This document shows, piece after piece, positions 6,375-11,862 of a DNA stretch of 11,862 bases. The DNA is taken from the NCBI GenBank assembly GCA_958453935.1, contig CAUDZT010000067.1, forward strand, positions 1-11,862, written 5' to 3'. Positions within the stretch are counted from its first letter, which is position 1. Each line of letters begins with the position of its first letter. Under the pieces are notes generated by a model. The model was not told the origin of the DNA and made no database searches. It worked only from the letters and a program-made list of their open reading frames with translations. The translations under genes were made by a program, and so were the position numbers. This DNA comes from an uncultured Collinsella sp. (GTDB lineage: Bacteria > Actinomycetota > Coriobacteriia > Coriobacteriales > Coriobacteriaceae).

Positions 6375-7775
6375 ATGGACAAGATCAAGCTCGGCTTTGT
6401 GCCCACGCGCCGCAGTATCTTTAGCGCGCCGGACGCGATCAAGTATCGCGGTCTGACGGCTGATCGCCTGCGCGAGATCGGCGTCGAGATTGTGGATATC
6501 GACGACATCAACGACGAGGGCCTGCTGTTCGACGACAGCCATATCGCGCCTATCGTCGAGAAGTTCCGCGCCGAGGGCGTCGACGGCATCATGCTCTGCC
6601 ACGCCAACTTTGGTACCGAGTATGTCTGCGCCCGCCTTGCCCGCGAGCTCGGTTTGCCCGTGCTGCTGTGGGGGCCGCGCGACGAGCGCCCCGAGCCCGA
6701 CGGCACCCGTCTGCGTGATAGCCAGTGCGGTCTGTTCGCCACCGGCAAGGTCCTGCGCCGCTTCCAGGTTCCCTTCACCTACATGACCAACTGCCGTCTG
6801 ACCGATCCCGAGTTCGAGCGCGGCGTCTGGGACTTTTTGGCCGTGTGCAACGTGGTCAAGACCTTCAAGCACACCCGCATCCTGCAGATGGCCACCCGTC
6901 CGTTCGATTTCTGGTCGACCATGTGCAACGAGGGCGAGCTGCTCGAGAAGTTCAACATCCAGCTTTCGCCCATCCCCATGACCGAGCTTGTCCAGGCCGT
7001 GCGCGACGCCCAGGCTGACGAGCAGGCCATGGCAACCATGCTCGCCCACATTGGTGACAGCTTTGAGATCTGCATCCCCGAGGACAAGGTTCCTGCGGTC
7101 GCAGGACTCGCCATTGCCATGAAGCGCCTGGTCGAGAAGTACGGCTGCAACGCCGGCGCCATCCAGTGCTGGAACGCCCTGCAGGACGAGTTGGGCATTA
7201 TGCCCTGCGCCGCCAACGCAATCCTCAACGAGATGGGCATCCCCATCGTCTGCGAGACCGACATCCATGGCGCTATCACCGCGCTGATGGTCGAGGCCGC
7301 CGACCTGGGCCGTCACCGCGGCATGTTCGCCGACTGGACCGTGCGTCATCCCGATAACGAGAACGGCGAGCTGCTGCAGCACTGCGGCCCCTGGCCCTGC
7401 AGCTGCGCGGCCGTCAAGCCCAAGCTCACCTATCCGCTGGCCTTCGATCACCCCGGCGCGCTGACGGCCGAGGCCAAGCACGGCGACCTCACCCTTGCCC
7501 GCTTTGACGGCGACAACGGCGAGTACTCGCTGCTGCTGGGCAACGCCCGCGGCATCGACGGCCCGGCCGGCATGGGCACCTACCTGTGGGTCGAGGTCGA
7601 CAACCTCAAGCGCCTCGAGGCCAAGATCGTCGAGGGTCCCTACATCCACCATTGCGTCGCCATTCACGCCAACGTGGTGCCGGTGCTCTACGAGGCGTGC
7701 AAGTACATCGGCATTGTCCCCGACCTGTACGACCCCATCGAAGAAGACGTCAAAGCTTACCTGCGAGGAGAGTAG
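6375..7775 (+). CDS. L-fucose/L-arabinose isomerase-family sugar isomerase (candidate D-apiose isomerase)
   Basis: This 466-residue protein belongs by its overall pattern to the fucose/arabinose isomerase fold, metal enzymes that interconvert aldoses and ketoses in the cytoplasm. Visible features are an N-terminal Rossmann-like region (5-100), VCETDIHGA (292-300) with Glu294, GMFADWT (316-322) with Asp320, and IHHCVAIHANV (424-434). Glu294, Asp320 and a histidine of the last motif are the likely metal ligands. It is shorter than typical L-fucose isomerase (about 590) and slightly shorter than L-arabinose isomerase (about 500), so it belongs to a separate branch. AGGGGAGG lies 6 nt before the ATG. 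It leads an operon with a split transketolase and an FGGY kinase. That set matches the non-oxidative D-apiose pathway, where this enzyme would make D-apulose. Another pentose or deoxy-sugar substrate is possible. The family call is firm, the substrate is not. Confidence 0.85.
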   Translation: MDKIKLGFVPTRRSIFSAPDAIKYRGLTADRLREIGVEIVDIDDINDEGLLFDDSHIAPIVEKFRAEGVDGIMLCHANFGTEYVCARLARELGLPVLLWGPRDERPEPDGTRLRDSQCGLFATGKVLRRFQVPFTYMTNCRLTDPEFERGVWDFLAVCNVVKTFKHTRILQMATRPFDFWSTMCNEGELLEKFNIQLSPIPMTELVQAVRDAQADEQAMATMLAHIGDSFEICIPEDKVPAVAGLAIAMKRLVEKYGCNAGAIQCWNALQDELGIMPCAANAILNEMGIPIVCETDIHGAITALMVEAADLGRHRGMFADWTVRHPDNENGELLQHCGPWPCSCAAVKPKLTYPLAFDHPGALTAEAKHGDLTLARFDGDNGEYSLLLGNARGIDGPAGMGTYLWVEVDNLKRLEAKIVEGPYIHHCVAIHANVVPVLYEACKYIGIVPDLYDPIEEDVKAYLRGE

Positions 7776-7777
7776 AA

Positions 7778-8614
7778 ATGGCAACTATCGAAGAGCTTGA
7801 GTCCCTGCGTTGGGACCTTCGACGCGATTGCGTCGATATCATCATGGCTGGCGCCGGCGGGCACATCGGCGGCGACATGTCGGTCATCGATGCGCTGATG
7901 ACCCTCTACGCCAACCACCTCAACATTTCGCCCGAGACCGTCGACAATCCCAACCGCGATCGCTTCGTGCTCTCCAAGGGCCACGCCATGGAGGCCTACT
8001 ACGCGGTGCTCTGCCACGAGGGCTATCTTGACCTTGATGACGTCAAGGCCCGCTTCTCCAAGTTCGGCAGCCCCTACATCGGCCACCCCAACAACAAGCT
8101 CAAGGGCATCGAGATGAACTCGGGCTCGCTGGGTCATGGCCTGCCCGTGGCCGTCGGGATGGCGCTTGCCGGCAAGATGGATGGCCGCGACTACCGCGTC
8201 TACACCATCATGGGCGACGGCGAGCTTGCCGAGGGCTCGGTCTGGGAGGGCGCCATGAGCGGCGGCAACTACCAGCTCGATAACCTGTGCGCGCTCGTGG
8301 ACCGCAACCGCCTGCAGATCAGCGGCAGCACCGAGGACGTCATGAAGCAGGATTCGCAGGAGGAGCGCTGGGCCGCCTTCGGTTGGAACGTGCTGTCCAT
8401 TCCGGGCAACGACGTCCAGGCCATCGACGCCGCGCTGACGCTGGCCGCCGAGACCAAGGGTAAGCCCACGGTCATCATCCTCAACACGGTGAAGGGCTAC
8501 GGCTCGCCGGTTATGGAGGACAAGGCCGCCTGGCATCATCACCTGCCCAACGATGAGGAATATGCCCAGATCATCGCCGATTTCGCTGCCCATAAGGAGG
8601 CTATCAATGGCTAA
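7778..8614 (+). CDS. Transketolase subunit A (N-terminal, thiamine-diphosphate-binding half)
   Basis: This 278-residue protein is the N-terminal half of a transketolase that is one chain of about 660 residues in most bacteria. It carries the PP-type thiamine diphosphate domain: GAGGHIGGDMSVIDAL (25-40), SKGHA (66-70), NSGSLGHGLPVAVGMA (114-129), and the metal/cofactor motif starting at GDGELAEGSVWEGA (146-159) and ending near VDRN (174-177). ATG 7778 is chosen because GAGGAGAG precedes it, even though the frame is open further upstream inside the isomerase gene. It starts 2 nt after the isomerase stop, and the partner subunit overlaps its 3' end by 8 nt. The two halves should assemble into one active enzyme. 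In this operon it may be the apulose-4-phosphate transketolase A subunit (named aptA in the apiose pathway) rather than a housekeeping transketolase. Confidence 0.93.
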   Translation: MATIEELESLRWDLRRDCVDIIMAGAGGHIGGDMSVIDALMTLYANHLNISPETVDNPNRDRFVLSKGHAMEAYYAVLCHEGYLDLDDVKARFSKFGSPYIGHPNNKLKGIEMNSGSLGHGLPVAVGMALAGKMDGRDYRVYTIMGDGELAEGSVWEGAMSGGNYQLDNLCALVDRNRLQISGSTEDVMKQDSQEERWAAFGWNVLSIPGNDVQAIDAALTLAAETKGKPTVIILNTVKGYGSPVMEDKAAWHHHLPNDEEYAQIIADFAAHKEAING

Positions 8615-9548
8615 CAAGATCGCCAACCGCAAGGCTATCTGCGACACGCTGCTCGAGGCCGCCGCAACCGATAAAGACATCGTCGTCCTGTGCTCCGACT
8701 CCCGCGGCTCTGCATCGCTCACGCCGTTCTTTGACCAGTATCCCCAGCAGTCCGTTGAGGTCGGCATTGCCGAGCAGGACCTGGTGAGCATCGCCGCCGG
8801 TATGGCCTCGTGCGGCAAGAAGGCCTGGGCCGCCTCGCCGGCGTCCTTTGTGACCACGCGCTCGTATGAGCAGTGCAAGGTCGACGTTTCGTACTCCAAC
8901 ACCAACGTCAAGCTCATCGGCATCTCGGGCGGCGTGTCCTACGGCGCCTTAGGCATGAGCCATCACTCCGCGCAGGATATCGCCGCCATGAGCGCGATTC
9001 CCAACATGCGCGTGTATCTGCCGAGCGATCGCTTCCAGACCGCCGAGCTCGTGCGTGCCCTGGTCGCCGACAACAAGCCGGCCTACATCCGCGTGGGCCG
9101 CAACCCGGTGGAGGACGTGTACACCGAGGACGAGTGCCCGTTCCAGATGGATCGCGCCACCTGGGTGCGCCGCGGCACCGATGTGACGATCGTCGCTACC
9201 GGTGAGATGGTCCGCCACGCCGTGGACGCCGCCGATCTGCTGGCCGAGCAGGGCATCTCGGCAACGGTGCTCGATATGTACTGCGTCAAGCCGCTCGACG
9301 CCGAGGCCGTGATCGAGGCCGCCGGTGCCACGCGCGCCGTCGTGACCGTCGAGGAGCACAGCCCCTTCGGCGGCCTGGGTTCCATGGTCGCGCAGGTCGT
9401 GGGCGAGCATTGCCCGCGTCCGGTCAAGTGCCTCTCCCTGCCCGACGCGCCGGTCATCACCGGTACGAGCCCCGAGGTCTTTGCGCACTACGGCCTGACG
9501 GGTGCCGGAATCGCGCAGACCGTCGCCGAGTTCTTGCCCGCAGAGTAA
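8607..9548 (+). CDS. Transketolase subunit B (pyrimidine-binding and C-terminal domains)
   Basis: This 313-residue protein completes the transketolase begun by the previous gene. Residues about 4-165 form the Pyr domain, with the thiamine-activating glutamate in VEVGIAEQDLVSIAAG (50-65, Glu56) and GALGMSHHSAQDIAAM (113-128). Residues about 185-313 form the C-terminal domain, with VTIVATGEM (193-201) and VEEHSPFGGLGS (248-259). The gene overlaps subunit A by 8 nt (start ATG at 8607, stop of A at 8614) and has a strong AAGGAGG inside the end of A, an arrangement that suggests translational coupling and equal amounts of the two chains. In the proposed pathway the pair would move a two-carbon unit from apulose 4-phosphate to glyceraldehyde 3-phosphate, giving xylulose 5-phosphate and dihydroxyacetone phosphate. 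The transketolase family call is solid; the donor substrate is inferred from the neighbours. Confidence 0.93.
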   Translation: MANKIANRKAICDTLLEAAATDKDIVVLCSDSRGSASLTPFFDQYPQQSVEVGIAEQDLVSIAAGMASCGKKAWAASPASFVTTRSYEQCKVDVSYSNTNVKLIGISGGVSYGALGMSHHSAQDIAAMSAIPNMRVYLPSDRFQTAELVRALVADNKPAYIRVGRNPVEDVYTEDECPFQMDRATWVRRGTDVTIVATGEMVRHAVDAADLLAEQGISATVLDMYCVKPLDAEAVIEAAGATRAVVTVEEHSPFGGLGSMVAQVVGEHCPRPVKCLSLPDAPVITGTSPEVFAHYGLTGAGIAQTVAEFLPAE

Positions 9549-9551
9549 CTG

Positions 9552-9586
9552 GAATGTGACAAAGGGACCGCCCCTTTGTCACATTC
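9552..9586. repeat. Perfect 15-bp intercistronic hairpin (GTGACAAAGGG type)
   Basis: Arms 9552-9566 and 9572-9586 are fully complementary over 15 bp around a 5-nt loop. It fills most of the 56-nt gap between transketolase subunit B and the kinase. Only four T residues follow (9588-9591 region), so it would terminate weakly at best; it could set expression of the kinase relative to the upstream genes, or protect processed mRNA ends. The loop-side part of the 3' arm, CCCCTTT (9571-9577), is also complementary to the kinase ribosome site AAAGGGG (9593-9599). I recall similar TGTGACAAAGGG palindromes between genes in Coriobacteriia, which would make it a dispersed repeat; this is not verified. 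Confidence 0.65.
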
Positions 9587-9604
9587 GTTTTGAAAGGGGT
9601 GGCC

Positions 9605-11095
9605 ATGGGCCGCTACATCATCGGAATCGATCAATCCACGCAGGGCACCAAGGCGCTGCTGGTGGACGAGGGCGGCCATTTGATTCATCGTGCCGATCGC
9701 TCGCATCGCCAGATTGTCAACGAGGCCGGCTGGGTGAGCCATGATCCAGCCGAGATCGCCGCCAACGTGCTGGCCGCGGCGCGCGCCGTGGTGGAGGAGA
9801 CCGGGGTCGATCCGGCCGACGTCGCCGGCATCGGCATCTCCAACCAGCGCGAGACTACCGTTGCCTGGAGGCGCACGACGGGCGAGCCGCTGTGCGACGC
9901 CGTGGTGTGGCAGTGCGCCCGCGCCCGCGAGCTGTGCGACGAGCTGGCCGCGCGCGAGGGCGTGGCCGAGCTGGTGCGCGACACGACGGGTCTAGTGCTC
10001 TCGCCCTACTACCCGGCGGGCAAGATGGCCTGGATCCTCGCGAACGTTCCCGCGGCTGCCGAGGCCGCTGCAGCGGGCGAGCTGTGCCTGGGCACCATCG
10101 ATGCCTGGGTGGTCTGGACGCTCACGGGCGGCGCGGAGTTCCGCTGCGACTGGTCCAACGCCAGCCGCACGCAACTCTTTGACCTGCGCCGTGGCTGCTG
10201 GAGCGAGCCGGTGTGCGAGGCCTTTGGCGTTGACGTGGCCTGCCTGCCACAGGTGACCGATTCCGATGGCCTGTTTGGCATGACGGACCTGGGCGGCTTT
10301 TTGCCGGCACCCGTGCCCATTCACGGCGTGCTCGGCGACAGCCATGCCGCCTTGTTTGCGCAGGGCTGCCATAGCCGCGGCATGGCCAAGGCGACCTATG
10401 GCACCGGCAGCTCGGTCATGATGAACGTCGGCGACGAGTTCGTCGCCAGCTCGCACGGGCTTTCGAGCTCGCTCGCATGGCGCATGGACGGCGTGACCGA
10501 GTACGTGCTCGAGGGCAACGTGAGCTACGCCGGCGCCGTCAAGACGTGGCTGCGCGACGATCTGGAGCTCATCAATAACCCCGAGGAAGTTACCGACCTG
10601 TGCTACGCCGCCAATCCGGCGAGCCGCGTCTACTTTGTGCCGGCGTTTACCGGTCTGGGCGCGCCGCACTGGGCGAGTGACGCCGAGGGCTGCGTCTTTG
10701 GCATGACGCGCACCACGGGTCGCGCGGAGTTCGTGAAGGCCGCCGACGAGTCGATCGCCTATCAGATCTTTGACGTGATTGATGCGATGGTCGAGGATTC
10801 GGGCGCGGCGCTGGCCGAACTTCGTGTTGACGGCGGTCCCACGCGCGATGCGTACCTGATGCAGTTTGAGAGCGACCTGGTTGGCTCGCCCATCCGCATC
10901 GCGAGCAACGACGAGATGAGCGGCCTGGGTGCGGCCTGGGCCTGCGGCATTGCGCTGGACATGTACACGCGCGATGTCGTCGACGTCTACGGCGCCCGCG
11001 GCATCGTGGAGCCGTCGATGCCCGCCGACGAGCGAGTCAAAAAGATCGCCGGCTGGCGCCATGCTGTCGACGCGACTATCGCCTACACTGCCTAG
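9605..11095 (+). CDS. FGGY-family carbohydrate kinase, glycerol-kinase-like (candidate apulose kinase)
   Basis: This 496-residue ATP-dependent sugar/polyol kinase resembles glycerol kinase along its whole length: GIDQSTQGTKALL (7-19), GISNQRETTVAW (77-88), GTIDAWVVWTLTGG (163-176), GDSHAALFAQGC (244-255), YGTGSS (265-270), FVPAFTGLGAPHW (344-356) and LRVDGGPTRDAYLMQF (406-421). Arg82, Glu83, Tyr135 and Asp245 match glycerol contacts of the Escherichia coli enzyme. However, the usual GDQQ is GDSH (Gln to Ser at 246), and the Phe after YGTGC is Ser270, so a substrate other than glycerol is likely. A TTG at 9590 could start a longer form, but ATG 9605 is preferred because AAAGGGG lies 5 nt before it. 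As the last gene of an isomerase-transketolase operon, it probably phosphorylates the ketose made by the isomerase, such as apulose. Automated annotation may call it glpK. Confidence 0.9.
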   Translation: MGRYIIGIDQSTQGTKALLVDEGGHLIHRADRSHRQIVNEAGWVSHDPAEIAANVLAAARAVVEETGVDPADVAGIGISNQRETTVAWRRTTGEPLCDAVVWQCARARELCDELAAREGVAELVRDTTGLVLSPYYPAGKMAWILANVPAAAEAAAAGELCLGTIDAWVVWTLTGGAEFRCDWSNASRTQLFDLRRGCWSEPVCEAFGVDVACLPQVTDSDGLFGMTDLGGFLPAPVPIHGVLGDSHAALFAQGCHSRGMAKATYGTGSSVMMNVGDEFVASSHGLSSSLAWRMDGVTEYVLEGNVSYAGAVKTWLRDDLELINNPEEVTDLCYAANPASRVYFVPAFTGLGAPHWASDAEGCVFGMTRTTGRAEFVKAADESIAYQIFDVIDAMVEDSGAALAELRVDGGPTRDAYLMQFESDLVGSPIRIASNDEMSGLGAAWACGIALDMYTRDVVDVYGARGIVEPSMPADERVKKIAGWRHAVDATIAYTA

Positions 11096-11134
11096 GCGGC
11101 TGCGCGGCGCCCGCAGGCTATTCCCGGGCAGCTC

Positions 11135-11209
11135 ATTTGGGACGGGGCTTTTTTGACTGGTATGATTGGTGCGATCATTCGAACCAGCTAAAAGAGCCCC
11201 GTCCCAAAT
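11135..11209. repeat. Long inverted repeat between the kinase gene and luxS
   Basis: Arms 11135-11149 (ATTTGGGACGGGGCT) and 11195-11209 are perfectly complementary over 15 bp. Pairing continues imperfectly inward through T-rich/A-rich segments and ACTGGT (11156-11161) against ACCAGC (11183-11188). The left arm runs into six T residues (11149-11154). Read-through RNA from the kinase gene would form one large hairpin, but no T run follows the right arm on either strand, so termination is uncertain. A smaller stem, GCCCG (11109-11113) with CGGGC (11125-11129), lies just upstream. It may be a dispersed palindromic element or a transcript boundary. Confidence 0.6.
11137..11166 (+). promoter_or_regulatory. 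luxS: Candidate luxS promoter with extended -10
   Basis: TGGTATGAT (11158-11166) is a good extended -10 (TGN followed by TATGAT). TTGGGA (11137-11142) is a fair -35 at 18-bp spacing. Transcription would start near 11173, inside the loop of the long inverted repeat. The luxS message would then carry only the right arm, while read-through RNA from the kinase gene would carry both. This assignment is by eye and moderate at best. Confidence 0.4.
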
Positions 11210-11230
11210 TGACTACCGAGAGGATCTGCC

Positions 11231-11719
11231 ATGGAGCGCATCGCGAGTTTTTCCGTTGACCATCTGCTGCTTGAGCCCGGCGTGTATGTGAGCCGCATCG
11301 ACCGCGATCCGGCGACCGGCGCCGCCGTCACCACCTTTGACCTGCGCCTGACCACGCCCAACAAGGAGCCAGTTATGAACACGGCGGAGTGCCACACCAT
11401 CGAGCATCTGGGTGCCACGTTCCTCCGCAATCATGCCGAGTGGTCGAGCCGCATTGTCTACTTTGGCCCCATGGGCTGCCGCACGGGCTTTTACCTGGTT
11501 GTCTTTGGTGAGCTGACGAGCGAGGAGATCTTGCCGCTCGTGCGCGAGCTGTTCGAGTTTGTCGCGGGCTTTGAGGGCGATATCCCCGGCGCCGCTCCCG
11601 AGGAGTGCGGTAACTATCTGGACCAGAACCTCCCCATGGCAAACTGGCTCGCGCGCCGTTATCTCGACCGCGACCTGGCCAATATCGACGAGAAGCACCT
11701 GCACTACCAGCAGGCGTAA
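11231..11719 (+). CDS. luxS: S-ribosylhomocysteine lyase (LuxS, AI-2 synthase)
   Basis: This 162-residue metalloenzyme cleaves S-ribosylhomocysteine to homocysteine and 4,5-dihydroxy-2,3-pentanedione, the precursor of autoinducer-2, as part of the activated methyl cycle. All active-site elements are present: HTIEH (55-59) supplies metal ligands His55 and His59 and catalytic Glu58, GPMGCRTG (79-86) supplies catalytic Cys83, and EECGNY (124-129) supplies the third metal ligand, Cys126. FDLRLTTPNKEPV (36-48) is the conserved N-terminal substrate region. Length is normal for the family. AGAGGA precedes the ATG by 6 nt. It appears to be a single-gene unit, with a candidate promoter upstream and a terminator downstream. 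The gene encoding the nucleosidase of the previous step is not in the window. No functional link to the upstream sugar operon is evident. Confidence 0.97.
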   Translation: MERIASFSVDHLLLEPGVYVSRIDRDPATGAAVTTFDLRLTTPNKEPVMNTAECHTIEHLGATFLRNHAEWSSRIVYFGPMGCRTGFYLVVFGELTSEEILPLVRELFEFVAGFEGDIPGAAPEECGNYLDQNLPMANWLARRYLDRDLANIDEKHLHYQQA

Positions 11720-11748
11720 GGGCTTTATCGCCCAAAGCGCGCGCATTG

Positions 11749-11779
11749 GGCGCCTTCGCTTATGCGGGGGCGCCTTTTT
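11749..11779 (+). terminator. Rho-independent terminator after luxS
   Basis: GGCGCC at 11749-11754 pairs with GGCGCC at 11769-11774, helped by an inner CGC/GCG pairing, and a run of five T follows (11775-11779). It lies 30 nt after the luxS stop. An upstream stem, CGCCCAA (11729-11735) with TTGGGCG (11746-11752), shares bases with the terminator's left arm, so the two stems cannot form together. Confidence 0.85.
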
Positions 11780-11800
11780 GTTGAGTGGTCGGGACGAGCG

Positions 11801-11862
11801 TTCAAAATCGCTCATGTTTGTTCTAGAATGTTCGTATAGTCACATTTACGAACAGGAGCGAA
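11801..11862 (+). promoter_or_regulatory. Promoter, palindromic operator and ribosome site of a gene beyond the window
   Basis: TTCAAA (11801-11806) and TAGAAT (11824-11829) make a fair -35/-10 pair at 17-bp spacing. Directly after the -10 is a perfect 8-bp inverted repeat, TGTTCGTA (11829-11836) and TACGAACA (11847-11854), with a 10-bp spacer. This is where a repressor would block initiation. AGGAG (11854-11858) is a ribosome site only 4 nt from the window end, so a start codon should follow almost immediately outside. The gene itself is not visible. Confidence 0.5.

Noticed and set aside
6258..7784. A 508-codon open frame on the minus strand opposite the isomerase gene
   Set aside because: It is a product of strong GC-biased codon use in the real gene. 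It lacks family motifs, has no ribosome site, and its reading is rich in Val, Gly, His and Ala as expected for an antisense shadow.
6375..11095. Sulfoquinovose transketolase pathway as the role of the operon
   Set aside because: That pathway also uses a split transketolase, but the expected sulfolactaldehyde-handling genes and sulfosugar transporters are missing, and an FGGY kinase does not belong to it.
9605..11095. Straight assignment as glycerol kinase (glpK)
   Set aside because: Two glycerol-contact positions are changed, no glycerol facilitator or glycerol-3-phosphate dehydrogenase gene is nearby, and the operon points to a ketose substrate.
11818..11854. LexA/SOS box near the right end
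   Set aside because: GTTC and GAAC motifs occur here, but their order and spacing do not form the actinobacterial GAAC-N4-GTTC type of box; the outward-facing 8-bp palindrome is a different site.
1..11862. CRISPR arrays, tRNA or rRNA genes, integrases or transposases
   Set aside because: I saw no regularly spaced repeats, no tRNA-like or rRNA-like sequence, and no recombinase motifs on either strand.

Overview
The window is GC-rich chromosomal DNA. Codon use, short intergenic gaps, strong GGAGG-type ribosome sites and protein style suggest a gut actinobacterium of the Coriobacteriia, most like Collinsella. This taxonomic call is inference from recall, not from a search.

Layout. Positions 1-524 hold no convincing gene. 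They carry a 200-bp stretch bounded by 20-bp inverted repeats (77-276) and a block of short repeats ending in a perfect 16-bp hairpin (465-500). On the minus strand, 525-2741 encodes a large membrane O-acyltransferase with a C-terminal SGNH domain. Diverging from it are a ribokinase (2929-3924) and a nucleoside hydrolase (3929-4903). These form a two-gene unit that would cleave ribonucleosides and phosphorylate the released ribose. A LacI-family regulator follows (5107-6117) with its own promoter and a UUCG-loop terminator.

The centre of interest is the operon at 6375-11095: a fucose/arabinose-isomerase-type sugar isomerase, a transketolase split into two subunits (overlapping by 8 nt), and an FGGY kinase related to glycerol kinase but altered at two glycerol-contact positions. 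Isomerase, kinase and two-subunit transketolase is the gene set of the non-oxidative D-apiose route (apiose to apulose to apulose 4-phosphate, then transketolase to xylulose 5-phosphate and dihydroxyacetone phosphate). I therefore propose this as a branched-pentose catabolic operon under the adjacent LacI regulator. GTTTAC/GTAAAC-type half-sites occur both in front of the regulator and in front of the operon. No transporter is encoded in the window. The substrate is inferred from gene content and remains unproven.

The right end holds luxS (11231-11719), the AI-2 synthase / S-ribosylhomocysteine lyase, preceded by a long inverted repeat with a candidate promoter inside it and followed by a rho-independent terminator. 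The last ~60 bases look like the promoter, palindromic operator and ribosome site of a gene that starts just beyond the window.
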